A program made the translations under genes and the position numbers. 64,000 nt of DNA, taken from assembly GCA_958295745.1 (NCBI GenBank), contig OY282370.1:2888548-2952547 (forward strand), written 5' to 3'. The notes beneath the pieces were generated by a model. The model was not told where the DNA came from and did no database searches. It saw only the letters and a program-made list of their open reading frames with translations. Of the stretch, positions 1 through 8,696 are shown piece after piece (position 1 is the stretch's first letter; each line of letters begins with the position of its first letter). This DNA comes from an uncultured Acidimicrobiia bacterium. GTDB taxonomy: Bacteria; Actinomycetota; Acidimicrobiia; Spongiisociales; Spongiisociaceae.

Positions 1-1955
1 CGACCTTCATCAGGTCGCATGACGGCATTCTACGCCTCATCATCAGCCCGCACCTGAGCGAGTCGGACAGAGATGCGATCCGGGATGGTGTAACCTCTCC
101 GCAGGATGCGGCCGAGTCTCTTCTCAAAGACCTATTCATCACCAGCGATTATATTCAAGAACATACTCTGAAGTGCTTGACATGGCTCCTTCGCAAGGGC
201 CGTATCGAATTAAAGGTCGCAATCATGCCGTCCGCGGTATTTCATCCCAAGGTATGGCTCTTTAAGGATCAAGTATCCATACTAGCAGTTCACGGGTCAA
301 GTAATATGACCCATTCGGGTATCAATAGAAATATAGAACAGGTCTCCATCTCAAAAGGCTGGGAAGATAACAATCAGTATTACATCACAGATAAACTCGA
401 GAGACAATTCTCCGAGCTCTGGGAAGATAGAGACGAGAATTGTTTAGTTGTTGGTATGCCTGATGCCATACGAGAGCACTTACTAAGAACATACGACTCA
501 GAAATTCCACCGAGTGAATCCGATATTAAAGATCTCTATGCAAAAGCAATGCTAATATCCAACGACTACACCTGGAAATATGTTCTTCGCCGAAAGCAGT
601 TTGCTATACCTTCAGAACTCCGTTATGAAGATGGGCCATATGCTCATCAAGGCAAGGCAGTAAGGGCTTGGTGTGATGCTGGATACCGCGGAGTATTGGA
701 AATGGCTACCGGTTCAGGAAAAACTATTGCGGCTATGATTGCTGCCCATAGATTGTATGAGGAGCGAAAGCCTTTGTTGATAGTTATTTCAGCTCCGTAT
801 GTTCCTCTTATACAGCAGTGGTGTGATGAAGTAGCCTTATTTGGGATCACTCCTATAAATCTTTCTGAAGCCGGAGGACCTAAAGGTCGAGCAAGAGAAT
901 TAGGGATGCTTAGGAGACAACTCAAAAATGGATCTCTTGATGTCGGAGTTGTTGTTGTTTCTCATACCACTTTAGCAAATACCAAATTCAAGTCTGATCT
1001 AGGAAGCTTTAGTTGCGATAAGCTACTCATAGCAGACGAAGCTCACAATCTGGGTAGTGAAGGATTCATCTCAGATATGCCTAAGTTTTTTAATCATCGG
1101 CTGGGTTTGTCTGCTACCCCTGTTCGACAGTACGATGAGACTGGTACGGAAGCTCTTTTTGAATTCTTAGGACCGGTAGTATTCCGCTACAGCCTTGAGG
1201 AAGCTATAGGTAACTGCCTGGTAGAGTACGATTATTTTGTTCATCCAGTAGAACTAACAAAGATTGAGGTGGATAGATGGTTTGAACTGACCCAACGCAT
1301 TGGTGCTAATGCTTGGCGAGCAGATGACAAAGGCAACCCCGACGAATTTTTACAGAAGCTGTTAATAGCACGCCGTGCTATTCTTGAGGTAGCAGAGAAC
1401 AAGATAGTAACACTAGAAACCTTATTGAATCGCGAAAGTCTTTCAGACCTTCACCACACTCTGATCTATGCTTCTGATAAAGATCCTGAACAGTTGAAGG
1501 ATGTAAATCAATTACTCATAAACCGGAGAATTCTCTTCCATCAGCTCACTCACGAAGAGACTAGAAATAAAACAAAAACAACACGCCTCATTAAAGAGTT
1601 CCAAGAAGGTTCTCTAAATGTGTTAACTGCTAAGCGCGTGTTGGATGAAGGCGTGAATATTCCTCAAATCAAGCGGGCATTTATTATGGCCAGCACGACT
1701 GTAGAGCGCCAATGGATACAACGCAGAGGTCGTTTGCTTAGGAAATGCAAGGAGATCGACAAAACACATTCAGAAGTTCATGACTTTGTTGTAACACCAC
1801 CTAACACAGACAAAACTAGTGATGATGATATGAAGGCGCTTATTGGTTCTGAACTCAAGAGAATTCAAGCCTTTGCTTGCCTGGCACGCAATGCCGGGAG
1901 ACCGTCTGGACCGCTCCCCATTATTGATCGACTTTTAAAGTTGATCAACAAATAA
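1..1955 (+). CDS. PLD-like nuclease / SF2 DEAH helicase fusion, 5' end outside window
   Basis: The reading frame is open from base 3, so the true start lies upstream; the first internal start codon is the TTG at 177. The visible N-terminal part resembles a phospholipase-D-type nuclease domain: FHPKVWLFKD (about 240-270) followed by GSSNMTHSG, the usual HxK and GSxN signature. A superfamily 2 helicase follows: Walker A ATGSGKT near 705-725, DEAH box IADEAHN near 1030-1050, motif III LSATP near 1105-1120 and motif VI QRRGRLLRK near 1715-1745. PLD-helicase fusions are frequent in restriction and anti-phage systems. It is followed after 14 bases by a small gene and then by an SMC-like ATPase, so it is probably the first visible member of a defence operon. 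Base composition is clearly AT-richer than the chromosome after 6.7 kb, suggesting acquisition. Only one PLD half is visible; the second motif may lie upstream or in a partner subunit. Confidence 0.85.
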   Translation, partial: TFIRSHDGILRLIISPHLSESDRDAIRDGVTSPQDAAESLLKDLFITSDYIQEHTLKCLTWLLRKGRIELKVAIMPSAVFHPKVWLFKDQVSILAVHGSSNMTHSGINRNIEQVSISKGWEDNNQYYITDKLERQFSELWEDRDENCLVVGMPDAIREHLLRTYDSEIPPSESDIKDLYAKAMLISNDYTWKYVLRRKQFAIPSELRYEDGPYAHQGKAVRAWCDAGYRGVLEMATGSGKTIAAMIAAHRLYEERKPLLIVISAPYVPLIQQWCDEVALFGITPINLSEAGGPKGRARELGMLRRQLKNGSLDVGVVVVSHTTLANTKFKSDLGSFSCDKLLIADEAHNLGSEGFISDMPKFFNHRLGLSATPVRQYDETGTEALFEFLGPVVFRYSLEEAIGNCLVEYDYFVHPVELTKIEVDRWFELTQRIGANAWRADDKGNPDEFLQKLLIARRAILEVAENKIVTLETLLNRESLSDLHHTLIYASDKDPEQLKDVNQLLINRRILFHQLTHEETRNKTKTTRLIKEFQEGSLNVLTAKRVLDEGVNIPQIKRAFIMASTTVERQWIQRRGRLLRKCKEIDKTHSEVHDFVVTPPNTDKTSDDDMKALIGSELKRIQAFACLARNAGRPSGPLPIIDRLLKLINK

Positions 1956-1969
1956 TAAGGAGGCAATAG

Positions 1970-2191
1970 ATGCCAGTCAACAACCTAAAGGTAATACAGA
2001 TTATTCGCGATGAGCTGGATAAGTTAGAACAGAGAGGTAGAGGCTATCGAGAGGAACTTGGAGAAACAATTGTGGAGGTTATAGAATACGTGCAACAGAA
2101 TCGGGTTAGCAAGACATATGTGCAGAAGAATATTAATGATAAAGTCAATGCGCTCGGGCTTTATCTCTATAAGAATCGATCAGGTTCATAG
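1970..2191 (+). CDS. 73-aa hypothetical protein in defence-like operon
   Basis: A short protein starting at ATG 1970, preceded by a good Shine-Dalgarno (AAGGAGGC, 7-8 bases upstream). It is predicted mostly helical and charged, with no recognisable motif, cysteine pair or membrane segment. It sits 14 bases after the helicase stop and 23 bases before the SMC-like ATPase, and shares their AT-rich composition, so it is almost certainly co-transcribed. A small helical protein in this position could be an adaptor between the helicase and the ATPase, but that is inference from position only. Confidence 0.7.
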   Translation: MPVNNLKVIQIIRDELDKLEQRGRGYREELGETIVEVIEYVQQNRVSKTYVQKNINDKVNALGLYLYKNRSGS

Positions 2192-2214
2192 GGATTGAAA
2201 GAGAGGTATTAAAG

Positions 2215-4338
2215 GTGCGACTGATTCAAGCCAGATTTACCAACTTCCGTCTTCTGCGGGATCTTACTTTAGATTTTTCGACAGATACGGGCAAGAATTT
2301 AATCGTTGTACGAGCAGCGAATGAGTCTGGTAAAACCACAGTCTTGTATGGACTTCAATGGGCATTGTACGGCAATGATGCTCTTCCTATTCCACGCCGG
2401 AATTTCCGTATGCATCCTGTTAACTGGGAGGCTTCGGAAGTAACAAAGGTTCCTATCAGAGTAGAGGTAGATTTTGAAATAAAGATATTTCGTCGTAGCA
2501 AGACATATGATTTGATTGAGACTATTAGAAGGTATCGGATCATTCGCTCTACATATGACAGGATAGACGGAGCGGAGTGGTACCCTGGGCCAACAAATGC
2601 AAAGCTGTTTGAGATAACATCAGAAGGTAGTATACCACAGGAACCTCCAGAGTCCCGGATTAAAGAACAACTACCAGAAAACTTGCGAGAAGTATTCTTT
2701 ACAGATGGTGATCGTGCTCTTAGCTTTATTGATACTGATATTGATACTAAGACAAAGAGAACTAGAGTGCAACATGCTATCAGATCATTGTTAGGACTTG
2801 ATGTGATTGAAGAGGCTCGTGACCGAGTAAAGACAACTGCGCGTGGTGTGAACACTCGTGTGCGTAGCTTGGTTCGAGATAATAATCTCGCGCGAATTTC
2901 CGAACGAATCACAGAGATATCCGATGAAGAACTAGAGTTAGAGAATCAAATTAAGGATGCCAAACAGCAATTCATGTCATTTGATGAACGGCTTGTTGAA
3001 ATCGAAAAAGAGATAGAAGAAGCCTTGTCTAAGGGAAATAAGGAAGAAATGCGAAAACAACTAAATAATCTACGTAGCGATGTGACTCTAATTGGTCATG
3101 ATCTCAAAAAGGCTAATATCACTCATGCTGACTTGCTGAAAGATGTATTTCTATCTCGAGAGCTTAGTGCTCCAATGATATCGCTAGGTCTTTCTAAGCT
3201 TGATGCTCTCCGCGATCAAGGCAAGATACCCAATAGCACCATACCAGTGCTGGAAGAGAGATTGACTTCTCCTTTCTGTATATGTGGTGAAGCATTGAAT
3301 AAGCAAGATAAAGACTCAGAGCGGCGGCGAGAAAATATTAAAAGACTTATAGATGAAGCTCGCGATTCTGATATCCTTCAAGGTATCGTTACAGAACTAT
3401 ATTATGCTTCCCTTTCTTTATCTATGGATAGAACTATCGACCGAACTTGGATTTCCAGATATGAGGAAGTAGCTGCCCTGAGGGATGGTTTACTAATCCG
3501 AAGTAAAGGACTAGGTCAGCAGATGCGTAGTTTAGAAGTAAAAATGGACCAAATCCCCAACACAGATCTTCAGATACTAAGAGATACTAAATCTTCTTAC
3601 AAAAAGCAACGTGACAGATTTAACGAAAAATGGACTCTGCTCAAACCAGATTTAAACAATCTCAGACAGGAACAAACAAAACTAATTAGTGAGCGAAACC
3701 GCCTTCTTAAAAGCCAGCAAAAGGGAGACAGAATAATGGCAGAGCTTGAAGTAGCTCAAGATATTTTGACCGTTCTATCAAACTCATATCAACGGCTTAC
3801 AAATGAAGAATTAAACAAAGTTAGTAACAAAATGAACTCTGTATTTCTTGAAATGATTGTAGCTGATCCTGATCAAGGAGCCATTATCCATAAGGCAGAG
3901 ATAACGAAGCAGTTCGATATTATAGTCTACGGTCCTAATGGAAGACAATTGAATCCAAATATAGACCTCAATGGCGCTTCACGTCGAGCATTGACCCTGG
4001 CGTTTGTTTTAGCTTTGACTAAAGTAAGTGAAGTTGAAGCCCCCAATGTCATAGACACACCGCTCGGTATGATGGAGGGACTTGTTAAGACTTCTGTTCT
4101 GACGACAGCCATAAAGGAAAGCTCCCAATTGATTTTGCTACTTACCCGCTCAGAAATAAAAAATTGTGAGGAAATAATTGACGCAAAAGCAGCCCATATC
4201 ATAACTCTAACTAATCCTGCTCATTATCCTAAAATGCTAGTCAACGAGCCTCCTTCAACAACAGGGGCTATTGTCAAGTGTGGATGCAACCATCGTCAGG
4301 AATGTGAGATTTGTCAGCGTCGAGCGGAACTTGATTGA
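2215..4338 (+). CDS. DndD/Rad50-like SMC-family ATPase
   Basis: A 707-aa ATPase with the split architecture of SMC/Rad50/DndD proteins. Walker A (NESGKTT) lies at residues 37-43 after the typical RFTNFRLLRDL strand. A long charged coiled-coil region covers about 200-540 and is interrupted by a C-x-CG pair at C355/C357, reminiscent of a zinc hook. The C-terminal half carries an ABC-signature-like NGASRRALTLAFVLAL and the Walker B/D-loop IDTPLG (613-618), the form seen in DndD of DNA phosphorothioation clusters. The start is GTG 2215, preceded by GAGAGGTATTAAAG. No dndC/dndE partners are visible, so a phosphorothioation role cannot be claimed. With the upstream PLD-helicase it fits a DNA-end-sensing or translocating defence complex. 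AT-rich like its neighbours. Confidence 0.85.
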   Translation: MRLIQARFTNFRLLRDLTLDFSTDTGKNLIVVRAANESGKTTVLYGLQWALYGNDALPIPRRNFRMHPVNWEASEVTKVPIRVEVDFEIKIFRRSKTYDLIETIRRYRIIRSTYDRIDGAEWYPGPTNAKLFEITSEGSIPQEPPESRIKEQLPENLREVFFTDGDRALSFIDTDIDTKTKRTRVQHAIRSLLGLDVIEEARDRVKTTARGVNTRVRSLVRDNNLARISERITEISDEELELENQIKDAKQQFMSFDERLVEIEKEIEEALSKGNKEEMRKQLNNLRSDVTLIGHDLKKANITHADLLKDVFLSRELSAPMISLGLSKLDALRDQGKIPNSTIPVLEERLTSPFCICGEALNKQDKDSERRRENIKRLIDEARDSDILQGIVTELYYASLSLSMDRTIDRTWISRYEEVAALRDGLLIRSKGLGQQMRSLEVKMDQIPNTDLQILRDTKSSYKKQRDRFNEKWTLLKPDLNNLRQEQTKLISERNRLLKSQQKGDRIMAELEVAQDILTVLSNSYQRLTNEELNKVSNKMNSVFLEMIVADPDQGAIIHKAEITKQFDIIVYGPNGRQLNPNIDLNGASRRALTLAFVLALTKVSEVEAPNVIDTPLGMMEGLVKTSVLTTAIKESSQLILLLTRSEIKNCEEIIDAKAAHIITLTNPAHYPKMLVNEPPSTTGAIVKCGCNHRQECEICQRRAELD

Positions 4339-4353
4339 TATAAAGAAGGGAAC

Positions 4354-4830
4354 ATGACACAACAATATCATAACCCGTTCTCGGCTGTGTATTTGGTGTA
4401 TCCGAAAGACCAGGGCGAGTATTATCAGCAATATTGCCAGGGAACAGGGTTAGGATCAACTATTGACCGTAGTCCTTTTCCTAGGATGGTAGACTTATGG
4501 TTTGCCGGATTGTCCATCGCAGCTCATGAGAGACTGCAACCAGTTGATCTTACAGCTCGCAAGCCTTCCAATATGGTATACGGCTCAATATTTGATCGCG
4601 ATAGCTGGCGGGTCCAAGTTGTTATGCTCATTGCGATCGCAGTAGAGGATAATATAGAGGTAGTAGGAAAACCTAATCGTATGATGGCGATCGCCAATGG
4701 ACTAGCCGCAGCTGGGGTGCCTCATATCGTTGAGATGCTTAAGAGAGGCGACCAGGAGCCAATCTGGAACCTGTCGGATGCTCTAGCTGATCTTCTGGGT
4801 GGCGAAGAGACAACCGACAAGCATACCTAG
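4354..4830 (+). CDS. 158-aa unknown protein, last gene of the island
   Basis: Starts at ATG 4354, sixteen bases after the SMC-like ATPase, with AAGAAGGG as ribosome-binding site. I do not recognise the family. It has an aromatic N-terminus (NPFSAVYLVYP), a central segment WRVQVVMLIAIAVEDN and a helical C-terminus, and appears soluble. Co-orientation, spacing and AT-rich composition tie it to the helicase/ATPase operon. Its TAG stop (4828-4830) overlaps the stop of the convergent methyltransferase (4827-4829) in a shared CTAG, so the two transcription units meet with no spacer. A sensor or DNA-end-binding accessory role is possible but unsupported. Confidence 0.75.
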   Translation: MTQQYHNPFSAVYLVYPKDQGEYYQQYCQGTGLGSTIDRSPFPRMVDLWFAGLSIAAHERLQPVDLTARKPSNMVYGSIFDRDSWRVQVVMLIAIAVEDNIEVVGKPNRMMAIANGLAAAGVPHIVEMLKRGDQEPIWNLSDALADLLGGEETTDKHT

Positions 4831-6350
4831 TCCTTTACACCCATGGTCGAGTGGGCTGCACCTATTAGATGTTTCTCGAATGGGAGAGTAGCCTGCAATA
4901 CGGAGCTGTCAGACCATCGGGGGAGGGTTACCCCGGTTTCTTCGGCTAGCAGCTCTAGGTCGAGGTTTGCCAGTAGTCGAGCTGTTATCGGTCGCTTTGC
5001 GTCCCAGAAGACCAGGGAACCGAAGAACCCTCTGGCGGCTTCCGAGTTGAGCAGGCCGGTGAGCAGATCGGCGTCGCGGCGGGTTCGGCAGGGCAGAAAG
5101 TAGCAGGTGTCATCGAGCACGATAGGTTTTCCCCCGGCAGGTCCGACGCATCGGAAATCGAGGCGCTTGTAGAAGCCTGATATAGCAACCTTCCAGGGAG
5201 CAAAGCTGTACGGTCCTACACCGAAGATGGAGAACCGGGGCCGGTTTCGGTAGATAGAGCTGGAGCGGCCGTCGAGCCGGGCGGCGTGAGATTGCAAGTA
5301 CGCCCAGGTACGGGGGGTTTCACGTTCGACTTTCGAAGTATCTTCTCCTATCGATCTCTGTGGGACAAGCATGAAGCGCGTCGGCGTCGGGATCTGCTTC
5401 ATCAGCTCGGAGCTCTTGAGCATGGGATACAGGTAGGTCGGTTCAAGGCTCACTACTTCGCCCAATCCGTTCTCGAAGGTATCCGAGCCTCTGGGGAGTA
5501 ACTCCATTACACGCGAACAATCGTGCTTCACGCCCGACCTCCACCTGAGTGGAGAAGGGCCAGATAGATACCCATAGGTGTCATAAGCGCCAAGGTCGGC
5601 CACGAGCTTCCCGTCGCGGTAGGCGAACGTCGATTCGGGCGCAGGCGCCTCGAGCCCCAGATATACGGCGCATTCTCTCGAGGCGGAACCGGGTTCGAGG
5701 ATACAGACCAGCAGGCACGCATCGACCGAGACGCCGAAGTGCTCGCCCGCGTCGATCAGGTAGACGGACGAGGCCGAGATCTGTAGATTCCGTCGCCAAG
5801 CATGATGGAGCACCTTCCGGGCGACGGTGGTCTTACAGAGCATCGCAAGCACCGCGTCCTTCCCCGTGAGGCACTCCAGGAGATGCGAAATCATCCACTC
5901 CGAGATGTCGAAGTTGCTCTTGCCGGTGAGAGCGTCGAGGCCGTTCATACCTTGAGCATTGGACTTGATCGGTAGGTTGTCACCGTTCCAGACGCCCACG
6001 TCGGAGTTGGTAACCCAGGGTGGATTGCCAACAACGAGGACCGGCGATTGAAGACCACTCAGCGCCGCGGGCCAGTCCTTTTCGAAAAAGTTCTCGCAAC
6101 CGACCTCTGCCCGCGTAACCGACTTGGCTGTTTGTACATGGTGTGGGTTGATCTCGAACCCGAGGAAGCGCCCGCATTCGGGAAATACATCCACGGAGGC
6201 CCGCAGGAACGAACCTGTGCCGCAGGTCGGCTCGACTACCGACCCCGGAGACACCCCCAGGCGGCGGAGCACCCCGCATACTCTGCGGGCGAGAGCGTCA
6301 GGAGTCTGGAAGTCCCCGAATTCGGTTTTTGCCTTTCTGGCCACGTTCAA
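4827..6350 (-). CDS. N6-adenine DNA methyltransferase (class I, NPPW type)
   Basis: A type IIG/BREX-like adenine methyltransferase of about 507 aa. An early FGDFQTP segment precedes SAM-binding motif I (VEPTCGTGSF, residues 39-48). Catalytic motif IV NPPW is at 109-112, and the C-terminal half (for example LLTGLLNSEAARGFF) resembles target-recognition regions of Eco57I/TaqI-type enzymes. I place the start at TTG 6350, which overlaps the stop of the upstream ORF (TTGA); GTG 6344 is an alternative. The frame stays open upstream to 6752, but that part translates to low-complexity sequence typical of a wrong frame. It is convergent with the helicase/ATPase operon, with shared stop bases. It could mark self DNA for that system or be a solitary modification enzyme; no endonuclease is recognisable beside it. 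Confidence 0.85.
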   Translation of the reverse strand: MNVARKAKTEFGDFQTPDALARRVCGVLRRLGVSPGSVVEPTCGTGSFLRASVDVFPECGRFLGFEINPHHVQTAKSVTRAEVGCENFFEKDWPAALSGLQSPVLVVGNPPWVTNSDVGVWNGDNLPIKSNAQGMNGLDALTGKSNFDISEWMISHLLECLTGKDAVLAMLCKTTVARKVLHHAWRRNLQISASSVYLIDAGEHFGVSVDACLLVCILEPGSASRECAVYLGLEAPAPESTFAYRDGKLVADLGAYDTYGYLSGPSPLRWRSGVKHDCSRVMELLPRGSDTFENGLGEVVSLEPTYLYPMLKSSELMKQIPTPTRFMLVPQRSIGEDTSKVERETPRTWAYLQSHAARLDGRSSSIYRNRPRFSIFGVGPYSFAPWKVAISGFYKRLDFRCVGPAGGKPIVLDDTCYFLPCRTRRDADLLTGLLNSEAARGFFGSLVFWDAKRPITARLLANLDLELLAEETGVTLPRWSDSSVLQATLPFEKHLIGAAHSTMGVKD

Positions 6351-6661
6351 CTTACCCGCATAATTCCATTGACGATGCCTGCTTTCTCTATGACTCTCCG
6401 GTACTGAAGCTGCCATTGCAGAGCATTCGAGATGGTCAAATACCCCAGTGTCGGAGGATTGGCCAGTAGCTCTTCTGCGAGTTGTACCGTGTCGGTATCG
6501 TCGATCGGTAGGTTCCGCACCCGAACACCGCAAGACCAACCTAACAGCCGTGTTCCAGCATTCTCGGTACTGTCCGGCCTGCCCTGTATCGGCTCCATCG
6601 TCGGCGGGCGTCGGTGTTTCTTTCGCTTTCCGACCTCCAATGTATGGGAGGGATGTGACAC
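6347..6661 (-). CDS. small hypothetical ORF upstream of and overlapping the methyltransferase start
   Basis: An ORF of up to 104 aa ending at 6347 in the sequence IVNGIMRVS, its TGA overlapping the TTG start of the methyltransferase gene. The C-terminal half (LAEELLANPPTLGYLTISNA, then a Gln/Arg-rich helix) reads like real protein, whereas the first 35 residues are low-complexity and may not be translated. The arrangement suggests translational coupling. It could be a short partner of the methyltransferase or the 3' remnant of a longer gene lost when the island joined the chromosome near 6.6 kb. Function unknown. Confidence 0.4.
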   Translation of the reverse strand: MSHPSHTLEVGKRKKHRRPPTMEPIQGRPDSTENAGTRLLGWSCGVRVRNLPIDDTDTVQLAEELLANPPTLGYLTISNALQWQLQYRRVIEKAGIVNGIMRVS

Positions 6662-6769
6662 TTTGTGGTCGGCGTACCTCGAGATCGGATCGGTCCGGCA
6701 TCCCCCGGATCGCAGGCCTTCGGTCGTAACATGGGGGCCTGATCTGATTCACAGACGGGCAGGGCGTAC

Positions 6770-7675
6770 ATGACGCAGAAGGTAGAACTCCATCCCCTGG
6801 GCCTTCAGGTGGAGGAGTATCTGTCGGTGCTGGCGGTGGAGCGGGGGTTGAGCCGCAACACGGTCTCGGCGTACCGGCGGGACCTGGCGGGGTATCTGGA
6901 GTTCCTGGGGGAGGGGATCGCCTCGCCGGAGCTGGTGGACGGGTTCGTGGCCTCGTTGTATGAGCGGGGGATGCAGACCTCCACCATCGCCCGCAAGCTG
7001 GCGGCGGTGCGCGGGTTCCACCGCTTCCTGGTCGCCGAGGGCGAGTCCGGCGAGGACCCCACCCGGTTCACGGAAACCCCCCGCCGCCGGTTGGGGTTCC
7101 CCAAGGCCCTGGACGTCCACGAGGCCGTCCTCTTGGTGGAATCTCCCCCCCTCGACACGGTGCTCGGGAGGCGGGACCGGGCGATGCTGGAGACCCTGTA
7201 CGGAACGGCGGTGCGGGTGAGCGAGCTGGTGGGCATGGATCTGGCGGAGCTGGACCTGGACACCCGCAGCGCCCTGGTTACGGGCAAGGGAGGCAAGCAG
7301 CGGCTGGTGCCTCTGGGCCGCCCGGCGGTGGAAACGATCGGCGCCTACCTTCCCGGACGGATGGAGCTGCGCCGCCCGGGGGAGGACCCGGGGGCGGTGT
7401 TCCTGAACGCCAGAGGGGGCCGGCTGACCCGCCAGGGGGTCTTCGGCATCGTCCGCAAGCACGCCCTGCGGGTGGGCATCCCCGGCAGCCGCATCTCGCC
7501 CCACGTCCTCCGCCATTCGGCCGCCACCCACATGGTGGAAGGGGGCGCCGACCTGCGCACCGTTCAGGAAATCCTGGGTCACGCTAGTGTTTCCACCACG
7601 CAGGTGTATACGCGCATGTCGCTGCGGCACCTGCACGAAGTTTACGTGGAGGCTCATCCGAGAGCCCTGCGGTGA
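6770..7675 (+). CDS. xerD: tyrosine recombinase XerD
   Basis: A 301-aa site-specific recombinase, the standard length for XerC/XerD, which resolves chromosome dimers at dif near the septum. The N-terminal SAM-like domain (LSVLAVERGLSRNTVSAYRR) is followed by the catalytic domain: first Arg in LYGTAVRVSELVG, Lys in GKGGKQR, HVLRHSAATHM, ILGHASVSTTQVYTRMS with the nucleophilic Tyr. It opens a housekeeping series running to cmk, the usual actinobacterial context for xerD, which favours the cellular recombinase over an island integrase even though a foreign-looking island lies immediately to the left. Start at ATG 6770. Confidence 0.93.
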   Translation: MTQKVELHPLGLQVEEYLSVLAVERGLSRNTVSAYRRDLAGYLEFLGEGIASPELVDGFVASLYERGMQTSTIARKLAAVRGFHRFLVAEGESGEDPTRFTETPRRRLGFPKALDVHEAVLLVESPPLDTVLGRRDRAMLETLYGTAVRVSELVGMDLAELDLDTRSALVTGKGGKQRLVPLGRPAVETIGAYLPGRMELRRPGEDPGAVFLNARGGRLTRQGVFGIVRKHALRVGIPGSRISPHVLRHSAATHMVEGGADLRTVQEILGHASVSTTQVYTRMSLRHLHEVYVEAHPRALR

Positions 7676-7707
7676 ACGAAGAGTCCTAAACCGGAGAGAG
7701 GTGTCGC

Positions 7708-8052
7708 ATGGCCGACTATTCGGCAGCCCGTGAGATCCTGTTGGAGGAGCGGGAGAAGCTGGTGCACCAGCTCAAGGAGCTCGGCGCCACCGAATCCGGC
7801 GCCTTGCGGAGCGACCTGGACTTTGGAGAAGGGTTCTCCGATGCGGGGGCCGTCACCGCCGAACGGACCGAGGTTCTGGGCATCGTAGAGTCGCTGAAGT
7901 CCCACCTGGGCGAGGTGGACGCCTCCCTGGCCCGGATCGACGACAACACCTACGGGACATGCGCCCGGTGTGCGAACCGGATCTCGCCGGAGAGGATGGA
8001 GGTCCGTCCGAGGTCCAGGCTGTGCGTGAAATGCAAAACGGCCATGGCCTGA
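7708..8052 (+). CDS. DksA/TraR-type zinc-finger protein
   Basis: A 114-aa protein with a helical N-terminal hairpin and the C-terminal C4 zinc finger of the DksA/TraR family (YGTCARCANRI, then LCVKCK). In proteobacteria such proteins bind in the RNA-polymerase secondary channel; in actinobacteria the short forms are less well characterised and may also be RNA-polymerase-binding. ATG 7708 has GGAGAGAGGTG upstream. It lies 32 bases after xerD and overlaps the next ORF by about 20 bases, so it belongs to the same transcript. Confidence 0.88.
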   Translation: MADYSAAREILLEEREKLVHQLKELGATESGALRSDLDFGEGFSDAGAVTAERTEVLGIVESLKSHLGEVDASLARIDDNTYGTCARCANRISPERMEVRPRSRLCVKCKTAMA

Positions 8053-8696
8053 CCCGGCCGCCCGGAACCGGAAGCCTGACGCCCCCGGCCCCCCTGGTTC
8101 CGTTGAGAAAGCGAATCCACCGCCTCGGTCATCTGGCGGCCAGGTATACGGACGCGGTCCTGTCCAGGCGCCTGACCCCGGCGGAACAGGCCGAGGCGGC
8201 CGGATATCTGAGGTCGGACGCCGAACGGGGGATGTTCTGGGGGCAGTCGAAAGCGGACCGGCGGCACGGTTTGGCCGCCGCCCGGTCAATCGCCGAAGCC
8301 CGCCAGGACCGGCCCGATCTGATCCGGGCCGCCCTGCTCCACGATGTCGGTAAACGTCATGCCCGGCTGGGAGCGGCGGGCCGGGTGTGGGCGGTGGTCC
8401 GCTCCGGGCTGGGCTTCCCGCCCTCCGAGCGGGGGGCGGCCTACCTGGATCACGGGCGCAGGGCGGCCGAGGAGCTGGCCGCCGGGGGCGCCGAACCCCT
8501 GGTGGTCGCCTATGCGCTGCATCACCACGGAAGGCGGCCCTCGGAGATCGCCTCGGAGGACTGGAAGATGCTGCAAGAGGCGGACCGGGCCCGCCTGCCC
8601 GGATACGGGCCCGACCGGCGGCGGAGGCAAAGACCGCGACCGGACGGTCCCTCTACCTACGATGGCGCCCGTCCGGCGGACGAGGCGGGAAAATGA
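8031..8696 (+). CDS. HD-domain phosphohydrolase
   Basis: About 221 aa with an HD metal-binding core: H in WGQSKADRRHGLAAAR, the HD pair in ALLHDVGKRHA, and a later His in YALHHHGRRP. These spacings fit small HD hydrolases acting on nucleotides or phosphate esters; the substrate cannot be read from sequence. The start at ATG 8031 overlaps the zinc-finger gene; TTG 8104 is a possible later start. The C-terminal 25 residues are Pro/Arg-rich. Its TGA overlaps the ATG of scpA (ATGA), indicating coupling. Confidence 0.75.
   Translation: MQNGHGLTRPPGTGSLTPPAPLVPLRKRIHRLGHLAARYTDAVLSRRLTPAEQAEAAGYLRSDAERGMFWGQSKADRRHGLAAARSIAEARQDRPDLIRAALLHDVGKRHARLGAAGRVWAVVRSGLGFPPSERGAAYLDHGRRAAEELAAGGAEPLVVAYALHHHGRRPSEIASEDWKMLQEADRARLPGYGPDRRRRQRPRPDGPSTYDGARPADEAGK

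Noticed and set aside
2215-4338. Calling the ATPase DndD and the operon a phosphorothioation system
   Set aside because: The IDTPLG and Walker motifs are DndD-like, but no DndC (PAPS-reductase-like), DndB or DndE partner is visible, so only a family resemblance is claimed.
6351-6752. N-terminal extension of the adenine methyltransferase to 641 aa
   Set aside because: Residues before the TTG at 6350 are low-complexity wrong-frame sequence, and another frame in the same stretch gives a more protein-like ORF ending in overlap with that TTG.
6770-7675. XerD-like gene as integrase of the left island
   Set aside because: Length, motifs and position at the head of the scpAB-cmk operon match the chromosomal XerD; no attachment repeats were found around the island.
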